From: Acidobacteriaceae bacterium | GTDB lineage: Bacteria > Acidobacteriota > Terriglobia > Terriglobales > Acidobacteriaceae | DNA length: 5,612 nt | NCBI GenBank assembly: GCA_003154055.1 | Contig: PMCH01000243.1 | Coordinates: 4,156-9,767, forward strand | Reading direction: 5' to 3' | Part shown: piece by piece, positions 1 to 5,204 of the stretch | Position numbering within the stretch: the stretch's first letter is position 1 | Layout of the letters: the number at the start of each line of letters is the position of its first letter | The notes under the pieces: model-generated | The model's input: the letters and a program-made list of their open reading frames with translations, nothing else | What the model was told of the DNA's origin: nothing | Databases searched by the model: none | Program-made: the position numbers and the translations under genes

Positions 1-59
1 GTGGTCTTGCCGTGGTCCACGTGGGCAATGATGGCGATATTGCGAATACTTGGGTTCAG
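1..59 (-). CDS. typA: TypA/BipA-like translational GTPase, N-terminal fragment (runs off the left edge)
   Basis: Reading the minus strand from 59 gives (M)NPSIRNIAIIAHVDHGKTT, then the window ends. AHVDHGKTT is the P-loop (G1) of translation-factor GTPases. The preceding RNIAII is characteristic of TypA/BipA; EF-Tu has VGTIGHVDHGKTT, LepA has an IDHGKST form and EF-G has IDAGKTT. TypA is a ribosome-associated GTPase involved in 50S assembly and stress or cold adaptation. The start is placed at a CTG codon (59-57). An AGAGGAG Shine-Dalgarno (74-68) lies 8 bases upstream of it. The frame holds no ATG, GTG or TTG between the in-frame stop at 104-102 and the P-loop. Only 19 codons plus two bases are present, so family assignment rests on this motif. 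The gene is divergent from brnT. Confidence 0.82.
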   Translation of the reverse strand, partial: MNPSIRNIAIIAHVDHGKT

Positions 60-67
60 GTTGAAAA

Positions 68-74
68 CTCCTCT
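68..74 (-). promoter_or_regulatory. Shine-Dalgarno deciding the CTG start of typA
   Basis: The minus strand reads AGAGGAG, followed by eight bases (TTTTCAAC) and then CTG. This is near-ideal strength and spacing. It supports initiation at CTG 59-57 even though CTG is a rare bacterial start codon. Confidence 0.6.
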
Positions 75-253
75 GGCTACGCTTTGGCGTGTACTACTAC
101 TTTACTATGGCGGATGGCCGGGGGGCTGCTGACTACGTCTTATAGTTCGTCATCCAATAATTCTGTCTTCCTGACTCTGAGCGGAGACGAACGGGAAGGA
201 CCTGCTGTTTGCGCGCGGTCGCAAGGACAAGGAATTGCGTTCATCGTCGCGTT

Positions 254-282
254 TTGCTCTTGAATAACTACAAATTTATAAT
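254..282 (+). promoter_or_regulatory. Sigma-70-type promoter of brnT-brnA
   Basis: A perfect TATAAT (277-282) is preceded after exactly 17 bases by TTGCTC (254-259), which matches three of the six consensus -35 positions. Transcription would start about 288-291, only a few bases before the GTG of brnT at 295. The -10 lies inside an AATT-TAT-AATT palindrome (273-283), and an ACAC-N5-GTGT inverted repeat (284-296) spans the predicted start site. Either could be the operator bound by BrnA, because BrnA antitoxins are known to repress their own promoter. The operator assignment is inference. Confidence 0.6.
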
Positions 283-294
283 TACACTGATTGT

Positions 295-603
295 GTGGAA
301 AGTATTCGCTTCGAGTGGGACGAGGCCAAGAACCTCTCCAACCGGCGCAAACACGGCGTGACCTTTGAGGAAGCCAGCCAGGTATTCCGCGATCCGCTCT
401 ATGTGTCAGTGCAGGATCGCGCGGAGGGCGGGGAACTGCGTTGGCAGACTCTTGGTCTGGTCGAGGACTTGCTCCTTCTCACCGTGGCTCACACCGTCAG
501 ACAAGAGCGGGATGACGGCACATGGGTCGACGTCATTCGCATCATCTCAGCTCGACACGCGACTCGGAAAGAGAGGCGACGCTATGAAGATGAAAATGGT
601 TAG
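295..603 (+). CDS. brnT: BrnT-family type II toxin (DUF497 ribonuclease)
   Basis: This 102-residue protein matches the full usual length of BrnT toxins, which are RelE-fold ribonucleases that cleave RNA and halt translation until bound by BrnA. Family marks are FEWDEAK (residues 6-12), the basic RRKHG (17-21), FEEA then a DPL turn (24-35), R49-W50, H66 and the C-terminal RIISAR...TRKERRRYE (82-98). The conserved Arg and His residues expected of an active toxin are present, so it looks intact. The start is GTG at 295; no ATG occurs in frame before the family core. No Shine-Dalgarno precedes it, and the predicted transcript start lies only about 4-7 bases upstream, so translation may be nearly leaderless. 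Its 3' end overlaps brnA by 20 bases, the classic translationally coupled toxin-first arrangement of this family. Confidence 0.92.
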   Translation: MESIRFEWDEAKNLSNRRKHGVTFEEASQVFRDPLYVSVQDRAEGGELRWQTLGLVEDLLLLTVAHTVRQERDDGTWVDVIRIISARHATRKERRRYEDENG

Positions 604-895
604 TTACACATTGGACAAGCTGCCGCCGTTGACGAAAGCGCGTCGGGCCAAGCTGAAGGCGCTGGCAACTCGTCCGGACAGCGAGATCGATACCAGCGAT
701 ATCCCCGAAATGACGGAGGAACAGTGGAAGAACGCCCGGCGGGGCCACTTCTATCGACCTCGCAAGCGCCAGATCACAGCCCGCGTAGATGCCGATGTGC
801 TGGATTGGCTGAAGGCACAGGGGAAGGGCTACCAATCCCGGATCAATGCGATTCTGCGGCGCGAGATGCTGACCTCGGTGAAATCGGCCAAGTAG
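584..895 (+). CDS. brnA: BrnA-family antitoxin (ribbon-helix-helix repressor)
   Basis: This 103-residue partner of BrnT starts at ATG 584, inside the toxin gene, with GAGG (573-576) seven bases upstream. Two further in-frame ATGs (590, 596) are possible starts. The N-terminal part, MVSYTLDKLPPLT followed by a basic helix and EIDTSDIPEMTEEQWKNARRG (residues 34-54), is the toxin-binding region typical of BrnA. The C-terminal QITARVDADVLDWLK (63-77) and GKGYQSRINAILRREM (80-95) form a ribbon-helix-helix DNA-binding fold. BrnA dimerises, neutralises BrnT and represses the operon promoter in characterised members. The frame is open well upstream, to about 365, but that stretch is antisense-frame translation of brnT and does not belong to the protein. 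Confidence 0.92.
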   Translation: MKMKMVSYTLDKLPPLTKARRAKLKALATRPDSEIDTSDIPEMTEEQWKNARRGHFYRPRKRQITARVDADVLDWLKAQGKGYQSRINAILRREMLTSVKSAK

Positions 896-947
896 CTGTC
901 GAGGACAACGTTTTTCACCGCGTGTAGAAACCATTACCCGCAAGGGC

Positions 948-952
948 AAGGA
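948..952 (+). promoter_or_regulatory. Candidate ribosome binding site for the XRE gene
   Basis: AAGGA lies seven bases before the GTG at 960 and supports that start. However, the same bases also read as the GKE of a conserved-looking N-terminus in the same frame, so the match may be coincidental. Confidence 0.4.
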
Positions 953-959
953 ATTCGCC

Positions 960-1286
960 GTGATTCCGGTAGAACACCTCCAAAAGCTGATGGAAGATGC
1001 GGAAATGCTGTCCGACGTGAAGGCCTACGATGCCGCAAAAGCGCGTCTTGAAGATGGCGAGGACGAACTCATACCATTGGAGATCACCGAGCGCAGACTG
1101 ATGGGAGAGGCCGCGCTCCGTATTTGGCGTGAGTACCGGAAGCTAACCCAGGAGAAACTTGCGAAGAAGGCGAAGGTATCGCGCGCGCTGATCGCGGCGA
1201 TTGAGACCAACCGTAAGGCCGGGTCTGTCAGCACTTGGAAGAAGTTGGGCGCTGCACTTGACGTGAGCTGGGAGCAACTGGCATAG
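960..1286 (+). CDS. XRE-family helix-turn-helix antitoxin-like protein, start uncertain
   Basis: The 108 residues from GTG 960 have two parts. An N-terminal acidic helix (PVEHLQKLMEDAEMLSDVK onward, residues 3-30) resembles the Phd/YefM-like start of many antitoxins. An XRE/Cro-type helix-turn-helix follows (about 55-107), with LTQEKLAKKAKVSRALIAAIE as the DNA-reading part, KAGSV, and a final LDVSWEQL. Such proteins usually repress, and antidote, an adjacent RelE/HigB-like toxin, but no such toxin is seen here. The gene lies 64 bases after brnA and is probably in the same transcript. The frame stays open back to 882 and reads ETITRKGKEFAVIP just before the GTG, which is what homologous N-termini look like. 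No ATG, GTG, TTG or CTG is available there. The gene may therefore be N-terminally truncated, have lost its start, or use ATT at 933. Confidence 0.75.
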   Translation: MIPVEHLQKLMEDAEMLSDVKAYDAAKARLEDGEDELIPLEITERRLMGEAALRIWREYRKLTQEKLAKKAKVSRALIAAIETNRKAGSVSTWKKLGAALDVSWEQLA

Positions 1287-1343
1287 GGCCGGGCACCTGG
1301 CAATCCGCTCAGGCTCTCCTCACGGAAGGCAAAGCAGCAATAC

Positions 1344-1349
1344 TATACT
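1344..1349 (+). promoter_or_regulatory. Possible -10 element for the secreted-protein pair
   Basis: TATACT matches five of six bases of the -10 consensus and lies 21 bases before the GTG at 1371. No convincing -35 lies 16-18 bases upstream. The pair may instead be read through from the toxin-antitoxin genes. Confidence 0.3.
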
Positions 1350-1370
1350 GCCGGGCGGAGGCTGCACACC

Positions 1371-1874
1371 GTGAGACTCACTGCAAGCTTGTGCATAGGT
1401 TCACTGATTGCACTCTCAGTGATCGCGTTTGCCTTTGCTGGCAAGAGCAATCTGGCCCGCGATGGTTATTGGTGGTCAGTATCCACTCCGTCTTTCAAGC
1501 TAGGCTTCGTCAGCGGGTACGTCGTTGCCAAAGACGAAGCTGGTGTCAAGGAGATGGCTCAGTGCGCTGGGTTCGTCGATATGTTGAAGGATAAGTATCC
1601 CGGTCAAAACCTATTCCAGAAGTTGTGTACGGAGCCGACGAATGGTGCAGATTTCGACGGCATCACTATGGGTCAGTTTGTGGATGGTGTCGATGAGTTT
1701 TACAAAGACTTCCGCAACAAGCAACTGGATGTGAGTTGGGCTTTGCAATACGTAAGAGATCAGGTCAGAGGAAAACCTGCGAAAGAGCTTGAAGTAGAAC
1801 TGACCGCTTGGCGTGCCTGCCAATTTGCCTACTCGACAGGAGACAGCAAGAAGATTCTTGATACCTGCAAGTGA
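1371..1874 (+). CDS. Small secreted protein, cysteine-containing, Rap1a/Tai-like in pattern
   Basis: This 167-residue protein starts at GTG 1371 with GGAGG (1357-1361) nine bases upstream. A signal peptide is clear: basic start, hydrophobic SLIALSVIAFAFA (residues 11-23), and likely cleavage after AFA. The mature part is helical, with four cysteines (65, 86, 150, 166) that could form two disulphides in the periplasm. The segments FKLGFVSGYVVAK (42-54) and GITMGQFVDGVDEFYKD (97-113) followed by a helix resemble small exported proteins common in Acidobacteria. They also loosely resemble the Rap1a/Tai immunity fold, which has a GFxxG helix and a TxGQLVxxVxxYL-type helix. That relationship is pattern-based inference, and the true function is unknown. 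The gene ends 9 bases before the next one, so the two form an operon. Base composition is visibly AT-richer than in the permease downstream. Confidence 0.72.
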   Translation: MRLTASLCIGSLIALSVIAFAFAGKSNLARDGYWWSVSTPSFKLGFVSGYVVAKDEAGVKEMAQCAGFVDMLKDKYPGQNLFQKLCTEPTNGADFDGITMGQFVDGVDEFYKDFRNKQLDVSWALQYVRDQVRGKPAKELEVELTAWRACQFAYSTGDSKKILDTCK

Positions 1875-1883
1875 GGTGGCAAC

Positions 1884-2552
1884 ATGCCGGACGAGAACGC
1901 AAAAGCTACTGTCCATAACTCGTCGAATGCGCACATACAGACCGAAGAGGCAGAGACAGCCCAGCGTCAACCCACACTTGCAAAATTGGCGGACAAACCT
2001 CATCCCATCACTGTGCGCCTCGGACTAGTGTCGCCGGCTATTGCAGTTGTCGCTCTGTTCGTAGCGTTCCTGAGTTTGTGGGCTAGTCAACGCTCGATGA
2101 AAGTAGGCCAGAGAGCATATTTGAGCTATCAAGTGACCGTTGCCAACGGAAATCAAGTTGTGGAAGCTTTACGTGCCGACAAAGACTTCTTCCTGACCTA
2201 TCAGGTAACGGTGACGAACATGGGCAACACACCTGCGGATTCAATTTATCCCAAGATCAATGTTGCACCTGACCCCGATAGAACGCCAATCATGGTTACT
2301 TTCCCGACTCAAGAGCCGTTTGACCTTGGCCCGAAAGAGTCACGTGTCTTGACTGGGCAGGCGCTTTTCAAGCATCTTCACAATGTTCGCGGTCTTCCGG
2401 GTTTTGCTAGTGGCTTCACGGGCCAGATTGAATACAAGGATGTTTTCGGAGATTCCCAAGTGAAAGAAGTGTGCTATCAGTTCCTAGCGTCGGGCAATTC
2501 TGCCAGGGGCGGCATGTGCGGCACGGTCATGCAGATGCTGCAAATTAATTAA
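1884..2552 (+). CDS. Single-pass membrane protein of unknown function with a beta-rich soluble domain
   Basis: This 222-residue protein starts at ATG 1884, with GAGGTGG (1873-1879) overlapping the end of the previous gene. Residues 1-40 are polar and low in order, with several E, Q, T and A. One hydrophobic helix follows (about 46-68, LGLVSPAIAVVALFVAFLSL). The rest is a beta-rich domain containing QRAYLSYQVTV (76-86), TYQVTVTNMGNTPA (105-118) and GQIEYKDVFGDSQVKEVCYQF (180-200), with cysteines 197 and 212. This layout recurs in bacterial hypothetical proteins: one TM helix, then 'V.N.GNTPA' and 'G.I.Y.D.FG...C.F'. No enzyme motif is visible. The spacing implies co-translation with the secreted protein upstream, so the two may act together at the cell envelope; this is inference. 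YQVTV occurs twice, suggesting an internal strand repeat. Confidence 0.75.
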   Translation: MPDENAKATVHNSSNAHIQTEEAETAQRQPTLAKLADKPHPITVRLGLVSPAIAVVALFVAFLSLWASQRSMKVGQRAYLSYQVTVANGNQVVEALRADKDFFLTYQVTVTNMGNTPADSIYPKINVAPDPDRTPIMVTFPTQEPFDLGPKESRVLTGQALFKHLHNVRGLPGFASGFTGQIEYKDVFGDSQVKEVCYQFLASGNSARGGMCGTVMQMLQIN

Positions 2553-2673
2553 GCGACCGGTCCAAACTGGGAGAGGATACGCCTTGTAGGGGCAAAACCA
2601 ACTGGCCGTCCGCGCCCCTTTCAACCAACTCCGCCCCAATTTTTGGCATCCCTTCCGCCCTGATCCTTAGCCG

Positions 2674-2733
2674 CTACCAGAACACAATCGCCACCAGCGA
2701 AAACACAAAGATGATGGTCGAGATTTCGTCCAT
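2674..2733 (-). CDS. Possible tiny membrane peptide (19 residues)
   Basis: The minus strand reads MDEISTIIFVFSLVAIVFW then TAG. It would be a single hydrophobic helix with an acidic N-terminus, and its codons strongly favour G or C in the third position. In the same frame, LIFTLS precedes the ATG, with a CTG at 2751, and an in-frame stop lies at 2769-2767. No Shine-Dalgarno precedes the ATG. It could be a real small membrane protein, the tail of a decayed gene, or chance. Nothing in the sequence establishes expression. Confidence 0.25.
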   Translation of the reverse strand: MDEISTIIFVFSLVAIVFW

Positions 2734-2834
2734 CGAGAGGGTGAAGATCAGATCCCGGGTTTTGGGTCAGCGCTCGTAGCGCGCCCCTCTCCGCCGAAGT
2801 CCGAACCTGCGGACGCTTGCGATCTTCGCAACAT

Positions 2835-2843
2835 TGCTATAAT
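2835..2843 (+). promoter_or_regulatory. Extended -10 promoter for the SnoaL-like gene
   Basis: TGCTATAAT is a perfect extended -10 element (TGn plus TATAAT). A weak TTGCGA (2817-2822) lies 15 bases upstream, shorter than ideal, but extended -10 promoters depend little on the -35. Transcription would start near 2850, about 40-60 bases before the candidate start codons. Confidence 0.55.
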
Positions 2844-2890
2844 CTCGCAAGGTTTTAGGCTGCTCCCTGTGGGCGCCACACCGGATTGAG

Positions 2891-3415
2891 ATGATTTGGG
2901 GGATGAAAATGAAGATGAAGCGAGTTCTCACTGCCGCCATCCTGCTTGCCATGCTGGCTCTACCCGCGATCGCGGCCCCGCCAGACGGCAAATCAACAAC
3001 CGGCCTTGGCGCCGCGGTCGCGGAAAAGTGGATTGCAGCCTGGAATTCCCACAACCCGGACAAGATGCTCTCCCTGTTCACGGAAGATGTCGTCTACGAG
3101 GACGTGGCCTTCGGCGAGGTTAGTCACGGCACCGCCGAACTGCGCAAGTTCTTCGTCTCCGAAATTGAGGGCGTTCCCGATCTCGAACTCAAGCTGCTCA
3201 GCTCGAATATCCAAGGCGGCCACGGAACCATCGAATGGATGTTCAGTGGCACAGACAAGGGCGTGTTCAAGACGGGGAAGACTTTTTCTGTCCGAGGGGT
3301 GAGCGTGATCGACATGCGCGAGGGCAAAATATTCCGCAACCTCGATTTCTACGATTCGGCTACAATCATGCGCCAAGTCGGGCAGTTGCCAACCCCTCCC
3401 GCCGATGCCAAGTGA
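2891..3415 (+). CDS. Secreted SnoaL-like (NTF2-fold) domain protein
   Basis: The 174-residue reading from ATG 2891 contains a signal peptide, MKMKRVLTAAILLAMLALPAIA, with cleavage probably after AIA near residue 28. The mature part is one SnoaL/steroid delta-isomerase-like domain. Helix VAEKWIAAWNSHNPDKMLSLF (43-63) is followed by TEDVVYEDVAFGEVSHGTAELRKFF (64-88) and a beta sheet ending in GKTFSVRGVSVIDMREGKIFRNLDFYD (129-155). 'W...W..HD....LF.DD..Y.D' and 'V....GKI....YYD' are the family pattern. Members include polyketide cyclases, isomerases and many uncharacterised proteins, so the reaction cannot be named. Four in-frame ATGs lie close together (2891, 2903, 2909, 2915). A GGGGG tract (2898-2902) best serves 2909, giving a cleaner signal peptide, so the longest start may be too long by six codons. 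The gene has its own promoter. Confidence 0.85.
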   Translation: MIWGMKMKMKRVLTAAILLAMLALPAIAAPPDGKSTTGLGAAVAEKWIAAWNSHNPDKMLSLFTEDVVYEDVAFGEVSHGTAELRKFFVSEIEGVPDLELKLLSSNIQGGHGTIEWMFSGTDKGVFKTGKTFSVRGVSVIDMREGKIFRNLDFYDSATIMRQVGQLPTPPADAK

Positions 3416-3464
3416 AGCCGAATCGGCGGGGCTCCGTGCTGGCTGCGGTAGAGAAACCTTGAAC

Positions 3465-3491
3465 CACAGGGGGCACAGAGGGGCACAGGGG
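3465..3491. repeat. Short tandem repeat of CACAG plus a G-run (three units)
   Basis: Three imperfect head-to-tail units begin with CACAG and end in a G-run: 3465-3473, 3474-3483 and 3484-3491. They are preceded by TTGAAC. Similar CCACAGAGG-type strings are, from general recollection, frequent between genes in Acidobacteria and some other soil or delta-proteobacterial genomes. The function is unknown. It lies between the SnoaL-like gene and the permease. Confidence 0.6.
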
Positions 3492-3581
3492 AAACCCTAA
3501 GTTGAATCGCCAGCCTGTGCTTGGGGGCGAATGTCCGTCGGCGCCCCAGAATTGTTCGGGCCCCAAGTCCGAAAGGATCTT

Positions 3582-5087
3582 ATGACACCAAACCCAACCA
3601 CAGCCGACCGAGACTCCGCTCAGCTCGAAGCCCTCGGCTATGACTCCAAGTTTGATCGCTCCATGAGCCTGTGGTCGAACTTCGCGCTTGGCTTTACCTA
3701 CCTATCGCCGGTAGTCGGCGTGTACACCGTTTTCGCCTTCGCCATTGCTACCGGCGGTCCACCCATGTTCTGGAGCTATTTGTTTGTCGGGCTGGGACAG
3801 TTGTTGGTCGCCCTGGTGTTCGGGGAGATTGTCTCGCAGTTTCCCATTGCCGGCGGTCTCTATCCCTGGGCGCGGCGGCTGGTGGGAAAGCGTTGGGCAT
3901 GGATGGCGGGGTGGGTTTACCTGTGGGCCTTGTGTACTACGATTGCCGCGGTGGCCGTGGGAGGAGCGCCTTACGTGGCACAGCTACTCGGCATCAAGGT
4001 AAGTCAGGTTGGAGAGGTTGCGATCGCGGTCGCCATGATCGTCGTGACTACTGCGCTGAACGTCAGCGGCACCAAGCTTCTGGCTCGGGTCGCCATGTTC
4101 GGATTCGTTTGCGAATTGCTGGGCGCGGTCGTGGTGGGAGGCTACCTGCTGGTCGCGGCGCGGCACCAGAGCTTCCGGGTCCTGTTCCAGAGTTTCGGAC
4201 TGGGTGGCAATGGACACTACCTGCCCGCGTTTCTGGCGTCGAGCGTCGCCGCTATGTTCTGTTACTACGGCTTTGAAGCCTGTGGGGACCTCGCCGAAGA
4301 AACCCCGGACGCCAGCCGCGCCATTCCCAAGGCCATGCGCATGACCATCTACATCGGGGGCTTCGCCGCCATGCTGGTTTGCCTGGCTCTGGTGCTGGCC
4401 GTGCCCGACTTGAGCGCCGTGCTGTCCGGCAAGGATACCGATCCAGTGACTACCACGCTGCGGGCAGCCGTGGGCGCGATCGGGCTGCGGGCAGTCATCG
4501 CGGTCGTCATGGTTTCGTTTTTCTCCTGCCTCATCAGTCTGGAGGCGGCTACCAGCCGCCTGTTGTTCAGCTATGGCCGCGACCGCATGATCTTTGGCAG
4601 CGCCCAGCTCAGCACGCTTTCCGAACGCACTCGAGTTCCGGTCATCGCCCTGCTGGTCGCCGGCACGGTACCGGCCTGCATTGCGATTGCAGGCTTGTTT
4701 CTTGAGGAAATGATCAAGACCATTATCGTGTTTGGATCCGCCGGAATCTATGTCGCGTTCCAGATGATTGTTCTGGGAGCACTGATTGCGCGCGCCAAGG
4801 GCTGGAAACCAAGCGGGGCATTTCGTTTGGGCAACTGGGCGTGGCCGGTCAACCTGGCGGCGCTCGCCTATGGTGTTCTGGCCATCGTCAATATGGTGTG
4901 GCCGCGCACCCCTCAGGACCCTTGGTATCGTAACTACGGAATGATTGTCGGAACCGTGGCGGTTGTTGGCACCGGACTGCTCTATGCGATCCTGTTTCGT
5001 CCCTATGATCGCATCGACGCGCCCGAGGGCGATGCTCACCTCGCGCACCTGGAGGTGCCGGCGCCAGCCGAGGGCAACTTCGATTAA
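3582..5087 (+). CDS. APC-superfamily amino acid/amine permease, 12 TM
   Basis: This 501-residue inner-membrane transporter has twelve predicted helices, at about 33-57, 63-85, 105-129, 144-161, 169-192, 214-233, 254-275, 301-325, 353-374, 378-404, 419-440 and 451-473. Helix 1 carries the unwound substrate-site segment LGFTYLSPVVGVY. The loop after helix 2 has SQFPIAGGLYPWARRL. Helix 6 runs into CYYGFEACGDLAEETPDASRA, then IPKAM, the APC signature (GFE, AEE, P, R, IP). Helix 8 ends in SRLLFSYGRDRMIFG, then RVPV. These traits match the choline/GABA-permease branch of amino acid permeases (ACT group); the real substrate cannot be read from sequence. The chosen start has AAAGGA (3572-3577) just before it and begins close to the conserved SMSLWSNFALGF core. 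An upstream in-frame ATG at 3531 would add 17 unremarkable residues. Confidence 0.88.
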   Translation: MTPNPTTADRDSAQLEALGYDSKFDRSMSLWSNFALGFTYLSPVVGVYTVFAFAIATGGPPMFWSYLFVGLGQLLVALVFGEIVSQFPIAGGLYPWARRLVGKRWAWMAGWVYLWALCTTIAAVAVGGAPYVAQLLGIKVSQVGEVAIAVAMIVVTTALNVSGTKLLARVAMFGFVCELLGAVVVGGYLLVAARHQSFRVLFQSFGLGGNGHYLPAFLASSVAAMFCYYGFEACGDLAEETPDASRAIPKAMRMTIYIGGFAAMLVCLALVLAVPDLSAVLSGKDTDPVTTTLRAAVGAIGLRAVIAVVMVSFFSCLISLEAATSRLLFSYGRDRMIFGSAQLSTLSERTRVPVIALLVAGTVPACIAIAGLFLEEMIKTIIVFGSAGIYVAFQMIVLGALIARAKGWKPSGAFRLGNWAWPVNLAALAYGVLAIVNMVWPRTPQDPWYRNYGMIVGTVAVVGTGLLYAILFRPYDRIDAPEGDAHLAHLEVPAPAEGNFD

Positions 5088-5204
5088 AGCAATGGGCTGA
5101 CGGCCACGGGGCCATGTCTTAATTTTGCCGGTGCGCCGATGTGGGGCCGTTTCGCGAGCTCTTCGAGCGGGTTGAGTTTGGGTACAACATGATTTGCGTC
5201 TCCC
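5088..5204. other. Convergent intergenic region
   Basis: These 117 bases separate two converging genes. A short GGCC-ACGG-GGCC hairpin (5102-5113) and a GCTC-TTC-GAGC one (5158-5168) are visible. Neither is followed by a T-run long enough to call an intrinsic terminator. The AATTTT tract near 5122 is too far from a strong stem. Open frames here look like chance. Confidence 0.5.

Larger units (their letters stand above)
60..294. other. Divergent intergenic region between typA and brnT
   Basis: These 235 bases separate two divergently transcribed genes and should carry promoters in both directions. The brnT-side promoter is clear (254-282). On the typA side only a weak candidate is visible: minus-strand TATAAG (144-139) with a poor -35, about 80 bases before the CTG. 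A plus-strand frame at 12-263 overlaps the typA start. Its translation resembles no family and lacks a Shine-Dalgarno, so it is not called. A small inverted repeat, CGCAA (220-224) and TTGCG (235-239), lies just upstream of the brnT promoter and could be an operator half-site pair; this is inference. Confidence 0.5.
2553..2890. other. 338-base gene-poor stretch
   Basis: No convincing ordinary gene lies here. A weak inverted repeat, AGGGGC (2588-2593) and GCCCCT (2614-2619), with a 20-base loop and a short T run, might help termination after 2552, but it is not a clear rho-independent terminator. The phrase AACCAACT occurs twice, each time before a GC-rich stretch, at about 2596 and 2624. A GCGCT-CGT-AGCGC hairpin lies at 2770-2782. 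A 19-codon minus-strand frame (2674-2733) and the promoter of the next gene (2835-2843) are listed separately. Confidence 0.6.

Noticed and set aside
139..144. TATAAG as a typA -10 element on the minus strand
   Set aside because: The best 17-base-spaced -35 is GACAGA, a poor match, so it is mentioned only as a weak candidate.
12..263. Plus-strand 83-codon frame
   Set aside because: It overlaps the antisense of the typA start, has no Shine-Dalgarno, and its low-complexity Ser/Thr/Asn translation fits no family.
365..583. Upstream extension of the brnA frame
   Set aside because: It is an out-of-frame shadow of brnT. The BrnA family begins at MVSYTLD, and ATG 584 has a good Shine-Dalgarno.
2588..2619. 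Possible intrinsic terminator after the membrane protein
   Set aside because: The stem is six base pairs with a 20-base loop and only three T residues, too weak to call.
3417..3427. GCCGA-A-TCGGC palindrome after the SnoaL-like gene
   Set aside because: The stem is very short with almost no loop and no T-run; it is likely chance in GC-rich DNA.
3531..3581. Longer start (ATG 3531) for the permease
   Set aside because: The added residues resemble nothing in the family, and the ribosome site before it is poorly spaced. ATG 3582 follows AAAGGA.
3984..5048. Long 354-codon minus-strand frame opposite the permease
   Set aside because: It is a shadow of a GC-rich gene: rich in H, Q, D, G and R with no domain, while the plus strand encodes a clear 12-TM transporter.
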